Shown here piece by piece: positions 48,423 through 60,059 of a DNA stretch of 64,000 bases. The translations under genes and the position numbers were made by a program. The stretch's first letter is position 1, and each line of letters begins with the position of its first letter. This DNA is from Leucogyrophana mollusca (lineage: Eukaryota; Basidiomycota; Agaricomycetes; Boletales), in contig MU266359.1 of the NCBI GenBank assembly GCA_021014945.1, positions 117,271-181,270 on the forward strand, written 5' to 3'. The notes beneath the pieces were generated by a model. It was not told where the DNA came from. It searched no databases and worked only from the letters and a program-made list of their open reading frames with translations.

Positions 48423-50009
48423 TCAATATTCGACATTCCGGATGTACTCCCTGGCCCACGGGAGGAGTTCATTGTCCGCCATAGTGGTAGTAACGCCGCA
48501 TGCCGCGAAGTGTGCGGCGACTTCTACAGCAGAGATCTCATTGGCTGACCCAACATATGGTGTGTAGTCAATCTGCGGGGAGACACTGAAAGGCCCTCTC
48601 CTAAGAACGTTCTCGTAGTCTCCTGGGACAGAGAAGAGCTCGGTGACAACTGCCATGAACTTTTGGCGAGCTTCGCGAGTTTCCGCGTCGTTTTGTTGTA
48701 CAATCGGTCGAAGACGCGCCACTGTCCTGCTGGCTCTCATATCAGACAGGACAGGACGTCCATCGGCTTCGCGTCGGATGCCTTTGGGGCAAGAGCTAGG
48801 GTTGGCGGTATAATACGCCACCCAAGCTTCAACGGGATCCTCGAGGCGAGGATTGTTCAGGGGAGCAGGGAGTCTGGGCTGAGAGTTGGGATGTTCCCAG
48901 TCTGGAGTTCGCCAGGTCGACAGCAAGAAACGCTGCACTTCCGTCTTTTGGTCACGAGGCGTCTTGTGCGCTTCCGAACAAAGTGCCTTGACCTTCGTCA
49001 ATGCACTATAATTGTTGGGCTGATGTGCAGCTTTGATTAAGGACTGTATCTGCTTTATGCTCTTCGCAGGTTTGGTGGATTTTTGGTTCGGTGGGGAGAC
49101 AATAGTCCACCCTTGGGACGCTGAGGAAGTATCTGACGTTGTCTGGGTGAAGGGCGCGTTGCCTGTGGAGCTCTGACCAGCAGCTAAAACATCGGCGAAG
49201 GTGCGCACGGTCGAGCTTTCGGGAAGTTGATCCTGGGGGGAAGCTGGTGTGACAGCTGACGAGGGAGACGGTTGGTTCGGTTGAGGATACATTGGTGCAA
49301 GAAAGTCGTGTGAGGGTGGGGAGTCAACAGGTGTCACAGACACCTGAATGTCGTTAGGACGGGAAGGCTCGAGGAACGACGTGCCAGGTCGTGACGGCTC
49401 GGATTGTGGGGACGGCGCAGCTGGAGGCTGTAACGCAGGGGCATCGACCGTAGCCGTGCCAAATACAGGAAAGCTCTTTTGCCTGATTCTTTCCTCGAGT
49501 CGTTCACACTCGGCGCGAGAGGCTTCTAACTGAGCACGAAGAGACCCGAGCTCTTCGCGGGTTTGATTGCGCTCGTAACGGTAGCGCTCACAATCCTCGA
49601 TCAAATCCTTCTCTGCCTCTTTCTGGCGGCGCATACCCTCCGCAAGACCTTTGGTAAACAATTCTTCGCGCCAGCGCTTACGATCCTGGAACGCGATCTG
49701 AAAAGCTGGCTGGTGCGAAGAGTAACTCGCATCAGCAACGTGCTTCATGTACGACGTGCAGATGTCACATCCAGAAGGATGTACGATCCCATAGTCTTCA
49801 AAGTGCTCCCATGGGGAAAGAAGAGTCGGAATTCCGCGATTATCACGGTGAGTTGGGCGGAACGGCTCATCGTTGTGGGACAACGGAAACATTGGTTCCC
49901 TGGGTGAAGGAGATGTTACGCGCTTGTATAGACGCGCACCGGGCGATCGAGAGCGCGAAGGAGAACGAGAATTAGGATATCTAGATGGTGACGGTTGAAG
50001 CAGTCTCAT
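48423..50009 (-). CDS. Uncharacterised single-exon protein with coiled coil
   Basis: 528-residue intronless reading frame. An Arg/Ser-rich start (RYPNSRSPSRSRSPGARLYK) is followed by GIVHPSGCDICTSYMKHVAD, which contains a CxxC, then a coiled-coil segment rich in Glu/Arg (EELFTKGLAEGMRRQKEAEK to RAECERLEERIRQK). A disordered Pro/Ser middle follows. The C-terminal half is folded: SLIKAAHQPNNYSALTKVKA, DPVEAWVAYYTANPSSCPKG, and an end with AVEVAAHFAACGVTTTMADN ELLPWAREYIRNVEY. I recall similar C-terminal helices in uncharacterised agaricomycete proteins but know no function. Lack of introns in an intron-rich region could mean retroposition or a lineage-specific family. Confidence 0.75.
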   Translation of the reverse strand: MRLLQPSPSRYPNSRSPSRSRSPGARLYKRVTSPSPREPMFPLSHNDEPFRPTHRDNRGIPTLLSPWEHFEDYGIVHPSGCDICTSYMKHVADASYSSHQPAFQIAFQDRKRWREELFTKGLAEGMRRQKEAEKDLIEDCERYRYERNQTREELGSLRAQLEASRAECERLEERIRQKSFPVFGTATVDAPALQPPAAPSPQSEPSRPGTSFLEPSRPNDIQVSVTPVDSPPSHDFLAPMYPQPNQPSPSSAVTPASPQDQLPESSTVRTFADVLAAGQSSTGNAPFTQTTSDTSSASQGWTIVSPPNQKSTKPAKSIKQIQSLIKAAHQPNNYSALTKVKALCSEAHKTPRDQKTEVQRFLLSTWRTPDWEHPNSQPRLPAPLNNPRLEDPVEAWVAYYTANPSSCPKGIRREADGRPVLSDMRASRTVARLRPIVQQNDAETREARQKFMAVVTELFSVPGDYENVLRRGPFSVSPQIDYTPYVGSANEISAVEVAAHFAACGVTTTMADNELLPWAREYIRNVEY

Positions 50010-50398
50010 CCCAGCGAGAACTCGCGATTAATATCCTCCCTTACACGTGCTGGCCTTGCGGTTAACAGCAGGCACATGTTTGTTCGTGTTCGACTCACAA
50101 GCCGTAGCATAACAAGGACAAACAACGCCGAATTCCTGCCTTCTGATCGTCCACCGCCACAGATGAACAGGGGTTTGTCGGGGGAGGTTAGGAATGTTAT
50201 ATTGATCCTCCTCAAGAGGCTTATCAATCGCAATTACAAGCTTTATTCTACTGTTGCCTGTGCATAAGCTGCTTGTCACTTGTATTCGATCAATACCCCA
50301 GGGAATACAAAAATGGCACCTGCCAGGTGCTTGGGGCCTCTAGATACCAGAACACTAGCAGCCGCACTAGGGAGATGTTTCAGATGCACGTAATGCTT
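50010..50398. other. Intergenic spacer
   Basis: About 390 bp between two minus-strand genes; promoter of the single-exon gene and 3' UTR of the Nudix gene. No other feature. Confidence 0.4.
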
Positions 50399-51430
50399 TC
50401 ACGATGGTGCTTTAGTTCGCGCATCACCGTTCAGCGATTCATTCTGCTGTATGCGACGGCGTATAAGATTCGCAGCAGAATCAGCCTGCCCAGGGGAGTA
50501 TCGGTCATACTTGGGCCCCGTGCCATATGCAACCTCCGCTACCAATATCTGGAATGAGTGTAATGAGTTATTTTCCAGGGCGGCCCGGCTGACGACTCCT
50601 ACCAAGATCTCTGCGGTCAGACCTTTGACAGGGGATGCACTTGAACGGAAACGAAGATTCCTGTAAACGAGGTTGTCGAAAGCGGGAAGTGCCACGTCGT
50701 TAATCGTCTATACAAGGGTCAGCTACTATCAATTCCCTAGAGCGTGGAATGTGGTTTATACGTGGTAGTCTGCATCATATGGCCAATGTTCGCTACCTTT
50801 AGCCACCAGGTTGTTTTCATCAGCCACGAGAGATGGATCCAGGAGGGCTTCCAGCGGATGGTTGAATATATGATCTACCTCCTCAGCTGACGGTCTTAGT
50901 TGATCCAATATGCCAGGGTCATCGAGGAGGGCGACGACCGGAGTGACAAGTAACTGCGATGCAGATAGGAAGGGCGGTAAAACACATAGTGTATGTGATG
51001 CGTCGAAAGGAAGGGCGACCTCCTCATGTGCTTCTCTGAGCTGATATGGGAAATTGAGTGCCAAACAGATAAGTGATGCAATGAGGGCTTACAGCGGCAT
51101 GAACCAGGCTACGATCACACTCGTCGACTTTACCCCCGGGGAGCGCAGTTTGTCCCGGATGGGAACGCAGGTGCTTCGACCGGGTCGTGAGCAGAACTCG
51201 CAGCTTCCCTGCTTCTTCGTATAAGAGGACCAGAACTGCTGCTAATTTCGTGGTCGGCTGGCGGGACCTGAAGAGGAGCTGTGAGTAACCCGCTAGCCGC
51301 AGTGAAGGGGGTTATCAATCTTGACGAACAGATCGGGCCTTTCGAGCTGGCAGTTCTGCAGACGTTTGATGCATGACCTTGACCGTTCGGATAGCCTTTC
51401 GAGAGGGAGAGGAGGCTCTGGAGTTGCCAT
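50399..51430 (-). CDS. CoA-type Nudix hydrolase (PCD1/NUDT7-8 family)
   Basis: Likely diphosphatase of coenzyme A or its oxidised forms. The start exon reads MATPEPPLPLERLSERSR. After an intron the core is AAVLVLLYEEAGKLRVLLTT R followed by SHPGQTALPGGKVDECD and, across an intron, ALREAHEEVALPF. This is the Nudix box G...REXXEEXG with Ala for the last Gly. The CoA-specific region is LLVTPVVALLDDPGI with EVDHIFNHPLEALLDPSL, followed by the tail LRFRSSASPVKGLTAEIL. The C-terminus ends DARTKAPS, without a peroxisomal SKL. About 275 residues and five introns. The intron near 51340-51290 is assigned by frame only. Confidence 0.85.
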
Positions 51431-51784
51431 GGCTGCGTCCTTCAAGCTTCGGGCTCAGATTCGTTGGAATGGAGGAGAATGGAGTGCCAGAATGCAGGTG
51501 CACCGTGCCAGCTGAAGCAATAGTGACCAGGTCAACTTGCAATGCCAGTGAGTCAGCTAGCAGTTACTCGGCCAACTCGCGGTGGGACTGCCCGACGAGC
51601 GCCGACGTGAGCGTTAATTTTTTTCGAGTCAAACAGTCAAAAAACGGCTTTAGGTCACAGACAAACCGTAAGACTACAAAGATCACATAGACCGTACAGC
51701 GAAGGAAGATGATAAAGATACCACATAATGATATGTTGAACACAAACGAAAACAAAAGGACAAAGCAATTAAAAACGGTCAGCC
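51431..51784. other. Intergenic spacer
   Basis: About 350 bp between the Nudix gene start and the 3' end of the proline-rich gene. AT-rich at 51640-51780. Confidence 0.4.
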
Positions 51785-54513
51785 CTACCTAACCTTCATC
51801 TTAGATTTCGAGGTTCTCCGGGGCTGATATTCCTCATCTTCCTCCTCTGCGCCCTCTACATAACCAACACCCATGAAGACAGGCGCACCACCCGCACCTC
51901 CGTGTGCCAGGAATCCTTTGCGTTTGCTTCGTGAACCGACACCAACTAGCACGCCACTATCCAAATCGTTGTCCGAGGAACGCGCATGTGCATCACGGAG
52001 TTCTTCGTCTAACGTCCAGCGTCGCCGACTTTTCCGTGACGGTTGATCTAGTGATGCCCTTTGTTTTGAGGGGCGCGGCGGCGTCTTGCCTTTCGACAAG
52101 GAAAAGGTCAACGACAGGGGATCTTCATCATCCGAGTCCTCGTCTTCATCGTCAGACTGGAAAACAATCTTGGGCTTCGGGGTAGCCCCACGTCGCGTTC
52201 GAGCTGGAGGCTTGGCTTTGCGGGGAGTAGGCACGGCGATAGGTGACATCGGAGGCCGTTTGGTGAATAGGTCATTGGACGGACGGCGAATGTGTGGGGA
52301 GCCTGGTGTGCGTGTAGGCCTTGTAGGCGCATCCTCATCGCCGTCCATGTCGACATCAATGAACTCCCTGTCCCTGTAGCCGCTCGCCTTCTGACGGGAG
52401 TCAGAAGCGGAAGTCCTAGGCCCTGGAGGCGTAGACGGCAGCCTGTCTTCGACACTCCCGTTTCCCTCTCGGTCTTCATTGTCTGAGCACAGAGAAGGGG
52501 TCGTGATGTCTGTCTCATTGGCGGGCGCTGGTATCGAAGGCCACGTCCGATTGAGCGAGGAAAGCGCGCTGGGTATGTTCGACGGACGAGAGCTGGATGT
52601 GCCAGATGCCGAGGAACTAGTACTTGTGTCCGAAGCACCCGCCGAACGACGTTTCACCACCGCGCCTGTGATGAATGCACATCGAGTGAGGATTCGCTGA
52701 TGCAGATCAGATGAAATGAAAGGGATACGCACGCAAAGCATCTTGGAATTCGTCTCCTCCAATTGCGTCGATCTTTCTCTTCGCTCCAGCTCTCACACCT
52801 GCCTCTTTCTGTGTGCCTAGGGGTATTGAAGTGGAATTCCTTCGCGGACGATCCAGCACAGGTGGCCCAGTGCCACTGCTGGAGCCAACACTCCTACTCA
52901 AGCTACTCGGCCCGGCAACTGCATTACCAGCCGCAGTGCCACCTGCGCTGGTACTTCTTCCAAGAAGAGACGGCCCCGGGATGGCACTCCCACTAACCTT
53001 CCTCAGTCTCACAGTTTTCATTTCGTTCAAGAAGGCAGCCATTTTATCAGAAGGGACGTTCACCGTCGGCTGGCCCTGCCTCTTTGTCCTTGCCAGGCCC
53101 GTAGAGTTCAACCTCGCTACACCGTTGATAGGAGCCTCGACGGGCGGGGCTGTGTGTCGAAGGGCTGCTCGGGCGGAGAGGAACATGTTGGGGTCCCCGG
53201 ACGAGAGTGAGGTTGCCAATGGTATGCGGACGGGGATGGGCGGTGGCGGGGGAGGGGCTGGTGGAGGCATATTTGCATGGTCTGGTGGGGACGAATGACG
53301 AGAACGTTTCGAAAGCTAGAGGATGGGGTAAGGTCAGAACTGGGATGTACATCGCTGCAGGAAGAAGCTCGCCTCCTCCTTCAACCTCCGAATCTCGTCT
53401 TCAAGCATTCGGATCCTCTCCTTGTCCTTCTCACGTTCATCGCCAGATTCTCGTGTGTCCTTGTCGCGCCTCACGGCATCCAGTTCGAGTTCCTTATTCA
53501 AGACTCGAATTACCCCCGACGTATCCGCACCTAAGCCGAAGCTGAAGTCATCTTCGTCAGGTACACGCTCTTTCTGTTTGCCCTTGTATGAGGCCTCGTG
53601 AGTTCCCTGGGCCGAAGCACCCTTGCTATTGCCTTTCACGGGCGAGCTATCTGGACTGGCTAGCAACAGCGAGAAGTCGGCTTCCTGGGCGTCGCCTGCG
53701 TGAAAACGCTCCACGGCGTCTCTGACGGAAGAGACAGCGTTAAGTCGCCAGGGTGATGGTGCACCGGAGGTTGAGGTGGTGTCATCCCTGGCAGATTGAG
53801 TAGTGGAATCGGGTACCTGTTTGCCCGAGGTATCTGGGTGCTTCTTGGATGGTCCTGGCTGCAGATCTTCACCCTCGTCAAATGATGTACTAAAACGCAC
53901 GGGAGTCCCCCTCTCATCGAGCTCAGGTTCAAGGGAGGAGGAGCGGGGAAAGAGGGAGCCAGGCATCGTAATTGATGGCCGCCGCCGTAGGGCGCGGGGA
54001 AGTGGGACAGGTGAAGGAGCACGGGAGGAGGCGTCGCTCGCAGATAGCTCTTCATCGGCATCTTCTGCGTAAGGTGCGGGCTTGGATGTGGTTCTCCCGA
54101 AGGGACTTTGTTTAGTATGTGTACGTGCTTTGGAGCGCGCCTTCTCCTCAGAGATGTTGGCTTTTCTGTGTGCTCCCTTGTGATCGAGTTCCTGTTGGCG
54201 TGTAGGCCCCCTCGTTTTCAACACTCGAACCAAATCCTCGTCCTCACTCAATTTGTCCTCCCTTCTCTGCCTGCGCCGGCTCCCCTCGCATGACTTTCCA
54301 GGTTTTACTGGAAGCCTTTTGCGTGGCTGTGACGGTCCAGGGTCCTGGGTAGCATGATCAACAATTTCGATCAACATGTTATAGCTACAAGCTCAAGCTC
54401 ACCGAGAATTCCCCTCCCGTGGCATTGACGACGAAACTCTCGAGTTCTCGCGATACAAAAGAAAAGACATTGCTCAGGATTCCTGTATTCTGCCGGGGCG
54501 GGTTTCGCGCCAT
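51785..54513 (-). CDS. Proline-rich, WH2-like protein (putative actin-associated)
   Basis: The N-terminus MARNPPRQNTGILSNVFSFV is followed by a charged disordered region, an Asp/Glu-rich section and a predicted coiled coil near the middle (DEREKDKERIRMLEDEIRRL). A proline tract (MPPPAPPPPPPIPVRIP) and then KMAAFLNEMKTVRLRKVSG follow. The last fits the WH2 pattern: an amphipathic helix ending in the LKKV-like sequence LRKV. Proline tract plus WH2 is the arrangement of actin-nucleation factors such as WASP/WIP (verprolin). The C-terminal third has acidic clusters (FQSDDEDEDSDDEDPLS) and a basic end (SKSKMKVR). At least four introns and about 830 residues. Actin binding is inferred from one motif; nuclear function is an alternative given the basic/acidic tail. 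Confidence 0.6.
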
Positions 54514-54749
54514 GGATGTTGGGTGTTCAGTTGAGGGCACGAGGAAGGGAAGGAAGGGATCAACAAACATACACAACGCGCCTTGTTATTGTTCGCGTCG
54601 TACAAGTTCATCCACGATCACTACGCAAGTACTATTCATTGACTATTCATACAAATTTGATTGCATCCTGCTTCGTGCGTGGCACAATAACGATACAGTG
54701 GAAACGTCCTCGATCGTACACACAACAACGATGAATCGAACACAAGTCG

Positions 54750-57258
54750 TCAGGTGGACTCGACCCGACCTTTGGCTGCCGTGCTTGATATGTCAATCTC
54801 AAGGATGTTCTAGCGAAGATCCGGAACGAGAAATCAGTAAAATGTAACCCAAACGCGCTGCACAACTGATGCACCCACCTTTCCAGCCTTGAGTTCGTCC
54901 GGCGACGGCATCATCCCCAGTCGCAGGAGCTCAGATGCTTTGCTGACAACAGGATCGTTTTGCATACTGTGATGTTTTAACATTGCGCATCTGATCAGCC
55001 TTACTCCGCGTGAGTCGCCAGGTGCACATACCTTGAAACCGCAACGACACGGCCTTGCTTGACGTAGTATGCGATAAACTACGACCTCATCAGAGTCTGA
55101 CACTTCACTGTGGGTCACTCTCACCTTCATCTCCACGGGATCCCCTTTGATGATGATATCGTCGTAGTCTGCGCCCAGACCACAATATCGGAGCTGCTGG
55201 CCCTCTGGTAGAGTAAGAATGTTATTATGGGTGCCATTGAGCGATACACGGACTACTCACGCGCACTCCAGAATATGGGAACCTTGACGAATGGCTGAGG
55301 TTCACCTGCGATGGTTTTACCTACGGCACGACCATGGTTTCCAGCAACCTGTGTCCGCCAAATCGATTAATTCAGCTGAAGCTAGACTTAAGATGAAGCT
55401 ATTTCGTCACTTACATTCCAGTGCTCGATCCTCCGGTTCTCCCCACTTTTATGCTCCGGGTACCAAGCAATATCACCTGATCAAAGACATCATTTTGTGC
55501 CCGTGGATAAAGGGTGGAGGTGCACGCACCAATAGCAAAGATATCGTCGTGGCCCTGTACCTTCAAAAACTGATCGACTTTAAGGCCGCCGTCCTTTTCC
55601 AAGGTAAACCCGCTCTGCTTCAAAAATTCTGTCGCAGGCGCCACACCAACGCCCATGACGATGAAGTCTGCCGGAATCGTTTGTCCGTTGACGACTACTC
55701 CGCTAGCCAACGACGAATCACTCTCTGATGGGACGATTTTCTCGACACTGGACTGCATGTGGAACTTGACGCCTTGTGATTCGTGGTACTGTGGACGATG
55801 GGTCAACGTTGATAACAAGGGGGTATGACACGCTGCGAACTTTCTTCAAGCCCTTGCCGACCTCCTTGCCCAGGACAGCCTCGAATGGATATTCCTCCAT
55901 GCCAATGACATCGATGGAAGCCAGCTTGCGCTTGGCCACAGCAACAACGAGCTCCATGCTGATAAAAGAACTGCCAATAACAACCATGTGTTTGCCTTCC
56001 TGTGCAGCTACGGGTGACGCAGGTTAGAATGAGGGATATCTCCTCATTACGGTACGCACCAGCATCGACTTTCTTAGCATCTTCAATGCCTCTGAAGGTG
56101 TACACGTTCGCAAGGTCAGCACCTTCCACGGGGAGCCTGCGAGGTGTGCCGCCCGAAGCGATAATGAGTATGTCGTACGAGATTGACTCCTTGCCGCCAT
56201 CGAGCACGACCTGTTTCGACGAGGTGTCGATCGATGTCACGGTCTGCAATCGATGTTACAGGCTTCGTAACGAGTCGAGAATGTACGCGGACAAACTTAC
56301 GACACCTGTACGCAGCGTAGTACCATACTTGATTTTCAAATCTGCCGCTGTGCGCCATTCAACCTTTGAAGGATCAGTTATCAATGCCTTGCTGAGTTTC
56401 GTCCTGGAACACGGGTTTGAGCTTCAGAAAACAAAAGAGCCCTTACATCACATTACCCACCTATCTATAGGTGCATATGTCTCCTTCGATAAAACGGTGA
56501 TGTTGTCCGAGTATCCGTGCTGAAGGGGTGATTCAATACTGATTCAATAATAATTGGAAATAAAATAGTATGTACCTCCCGTAAACTCTCAATCGCATGG
56601 AATGTGGCCGATCCACCGCCAATGATAACGACGCCCTTCCCGCCTCCTCCTACTGCACCTGTCGAGAGTAACTTCGGTGCGCGCGCCATGTTGGGCTTTG
56701 TCGTGCGCGCAGGGTCGGCGGTCACATGGACATACCCATCCTTGACGCTCGCTTGGAAAGAATGGATAGCAGAGGGTGCGGGTGCGTCCTCTGCATTGCC
56801 GCTTAGGTCTGTTTGGAGTAACGATCACTAGAAATACACACCAATATCACCAGTGCAGACGTTGAAGCACGCTGTCGCAATTGAGTGCGTCAGTATCCAT
56901 GTACACCAGGTCAAGGCGTATAGCTACCTCCGTGCCAGGGACTGCAACACACAAACCGGAAGACATCAAATTTAAAAATGACTTTGGGCCAATTAAAGGG
57001 GTACGCACCAGACAACTCTTCCATCCGCTGTAAGCACTCCTTTCGCAAGGTTAGCACCGTAGTGCGTGCAGAAGGCGCTTGTTGCGTGGACATTGTCTCC
57101 TAAGCGATACACCACAACTTTACCGCCTTCCCCATCGAAGTCGACTTCTTTCCTGGAGCGCAAGGCTAGACATGCAATCGCCTTTCTCAGACAAAGTGGA
57201 TAACGCACATCTGGCCGTCATTGAGATCAGCGACGTTACATACGGCGATGGTCTTCAT
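54750..57258 (-). CDS. Rieske-domain FAD oxidoreductase, AIFM3/AIF-like
   Basis: The N-terminal Rieske domain (MKTIAVCNVADLNDGQMKEV) binds a [2Fe-2S] cluster through CTHYGANLAKG and CPWHGACFNV (two Cys, two His). A linker leads to a pyridine nucleotide-disulphide oxidoreductase fold: FAD motif GVVIIGGGSATFHAIESLRE, TYAPIDRTKLSKALI, LIIASGGTPRRLPVEG, NAD motif MVVIGSSFISMELVVA, and the second FAD contact DIFAIGDIAWYP. The end is ILEIDISSTAAKGRVEST, reached by a final intron; reading through would instead end in VTFY. This Rieske-plus-AIF arrangement is that of AIFM3/AIFL. About a dozen introns; every key residue is intact. Mitochondrial or cytosolic location is not evident, as there is no clear presequence. 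Confidence 0.9.
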
Positions 57259-59602
57259 AGTGTAGGGCCTTATTCTGGGGACCTTGATTGCGAGATTTAA
57301 TTTGGATATTGATTTCAACGATGAGCGAAAGAGCATAAGGATGTGGGGAACGACAGCCTTCTTATCATCGCCTGATGAGCGCCCCCAGTCAATGCGCTAC
57401 ACTATGACCTCAGCGCTGGTATACTTGGACTTGGAGATTTAAAACTCAGCGACATTGGATCGCCCAACTGTGAGTGGGGAAGGCTTAGTCAGCGCGTATA
57501 AGTTGAAACCTCAGCCAACACAACCGCGCCTTCCGGCTGCATGCTCCAAGCAAGCTCCGAGTTACTTATTCGCAGGCACAGAGTATTGTATACGCTCAAA
57601 GCTAAAGGGCTTGAAACTACCCTTACCTTCACAAGTTTCTCACTAACGCATCTTTAGGCTCTTCTTCGGTTCCTTTCAAACACCGCATCTCCCAAAAATG
57701 AGTCTTTGCGAGACATTTATTCTAGATCTCGGGACCTCAGCATCCCAGTAGCATAAGTGGAGGCAACAATCACGTACTCACACTCGTTTAGTACGTCCGA
57801 CATTATGCCTACCAAGCAAGATAAGTATCATAGCATCATTCAATCTGCCGGGATAATTTGTTCTGCTTTGACCTCCCGTTCTTGAGATTGACCGAGATTT
57901 CCATGATCCACCCGTTTTCGCTTTTCACCCCCAGCGCAACACCGCAAGAAACATAACGTTGCTGACATATTAGCCGTGCGAGGACTGCCCGGAATATCCC
58001 TTCCATGGCTTCCATTTCGCCACCGTGATTTCATCAGTCGTTCTGGCAGATTGGCGCGCTGCCATATAATCCGGTTGAACCAGCTCTCACTTCATTCCCA
58101 CCGCTTTTCTGCTCCTTACCACCCCTCACTCGACTTCGCCATATCCGCACCTGAGTTCATCGGGACAGCCTCGTTTCTTTCTGCTTTTTCCACTAAAACG
58201 CCTCAGTCCCGTGAACGATGGCGCCACAAGCGATGTGATTGTCTGGGGACTGTAAGCAAACTCAATGTATTATCTCATTCGATAACGCTGACGTCTGTCA
58301 CCTAAGGCTGGAGACATGATCTACGGCCGGCCGACATTGCCATCCACCTATCCTCGTTCACGTCCAGTTCCGGTACAATTCGAGGGCGACCACATGCCAA
58401 CTTCCAGTGTATTATCCGACATCGACGTGCCGGCGCCGGCGCCAGTAGAGCAACCCTCCGAGTGGCGTCGGTGCAAGCAGAAAAGAGGCATAGTACTGGG
58501 AGTATGGCCATTAGCATTGGCACGTGGGCCGCTGCCATTCATCCCTTTCTGCCAATTATAACGCTGTTCCGCAGTGCGCGTGAGTCGCTGTCGCACGTAA
58601 TTCTCGAACGTGGAGCAAATATCTAATACTGGCATTTCTCCTTAGCCAGAGAGTGCCATGGTTGATGAGCATCTGGCCACGGCTTTGGCCAGATCTGTGC
58701 GCGGCTTTCCTCCTTTACTGCGATGTATGTAAAAATACTCTGGCTCAGAGAAATCCAGGTATGTGAGTCCGAAAAAGCCGTTTGTCTACTATTTTACAAC
58801 CTTGTTAATCGATGTGCGCCCATGCGCCTTACATCATAGTTCGCAGCTTGCCGTTCCTGCTTACTCCTTCAGGCGCACATGGTTGCAGAATGACACTTCG
58901 GAGCATCCGGAAGCAACTCTGGCCACAACTTGAAGCGAACACGGTGCGGCCATACCTATGGGGAGTTGCAGAGGATGGAATCTGGCAGCCCGCGCCTTGG
59001 TGTGCATGGACAGGTACCTGACGGCTTTGGAAATCGTGCAGATCCGTGTTGTCCAACAACTCTGGCTGTGCGGATAGGGGAGATTGTTTCATGTGTCGTG
59101 GCTTGCGGCACTGGCTGCGGATGATTCACGGTGCTCGTCGAAACCCATCACGGCTCCCTTCAATGCGCCACATGAAGGGCCGATTTCTATGTGGCTCTGG
59201 CCGTTTTTTTAGCCAAGGCATGCTATGCATTACTTCTACGAGTAGGCCAGACTTGGGTACAACAGACAAGCGGGGAAATTAGGATCGGATTCCTGTGGCA
59301 AATCTCAAGCCATTCCATTGTAGATTCTGACACCTACATATATGTAGCGGTTTTCAATGTTAATCCGTGCGATGAAAGCCCCGGGCGCTTTCAAAGTTCA
59401 CCGTGGCACACCGCTTTGCCACTCTTTGCCTCGGCTGATAGCCATGGCCGTCGGCCTTAGCCCCAGCACTGTGTAAACCGCTCGTAAACCACAGACAATT
59501 CATTCAAAGTTACGATTGCCAATGGCAAACGTCGGACATTTAAGTTCAATTACCATATCGGTGCCTGTGCAAAGTTCCAGAGAACGATCGATCGGCGATC
59601 GA

Positions 59603-59623
59603 CCAACCTCCAACCTCCAACCT
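59603..59623 (+). repeat. Three tandem 7-bp units (CCAACCT)
   Basis: CCAACCT is repeated three times without interruption, directly after a cluster of CGATCG words (59585-59601). It lies about 450 bp upstream of the C2H2 start codon and could be a regulatory repeat. Confidence 0.6.
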
Positions 59624-59843
59624 CCCAAGTTCGAAGCCTTGCCGCCATTGACACCGAAATCCCCCCTTGGGGAGCTCGGGTCATGTTCGACAACGAAACC
59701 ACGACTGCGGCGGGGTCGACTCTGGCCAGATCTCTTCGTCCGATTTTGCCAAACCCGGGCCTGCGACACTTTGCCTGACTCATGGTTGAGCTTCGCCGCT
59801 GACACCACTGGCCAATCTGGCCAAGGGACCATCCATCTGAATC

Positions 59844-59860
59844 GCGGTCGCCACGACCGC
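59844..59860. promoter_or_regulatory. Short perfect hairpin upstream of the C2H2 gene
   Basis: GCGGTCG CCA CGACCGC: seven perfect base pairs with a three-base loop, about 200 bp before the C2H2 ATG. It may be a dyad binding site rather than an RNA structure. Confidence 0.4.
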
Positions 59861-59951
59861 CAACTGGCCGCGACCAGGATGGAGAGGCTCTTTGCCGCGG
59901 CCAAACGAGATTCCTTTGCCGCTGGTTAGTAGCCTCGCCTCGAGGATTTGG

Positions 59952-59959
59952 TATAAAAG
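59952..59959 (+). promoter_or_regulatory. TATA box of the C2H2 gene
   Basis: TATAAAAG 101 bases upstream of the ATG at 60060, with a short CT-rich leader (CTTGTTTCCCTATTTCCCC) between them. Confidence 0.65.
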
Positions 59960-60059
59960 CCTCTCGGAGTTGCGGTGAACCCTCCACACTTGTTTCCCTA
60001 TTTCCCCGTTCGCGACTCAGCCAGTGTTTTGCTGGTTACTACTTGTTACTTCCTGCGAA

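Larger units (their letters stand above)
57259..59951. other. Long divergent intergenic region
   Basis: About 2.7 kb between the AIF-like gene (-) and the C2H2 gene (+). A plus-strand frame 58316-58561 (starting MIYGRPTLPSTYPRSRPVPV, preceded by a pyrimidine-rich tract 58080-58130) could be a small gene; I have no family match and leave it unannotated. TGGCCA words recur (58672, 58686, 58917, 59723, 59805) and CTGGCCACGGCTTTGGCCAG at 58674 is a short palindrome. The last 500 bases hold short repeats and the C2H2 core promoter. Confidence 0.45.
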
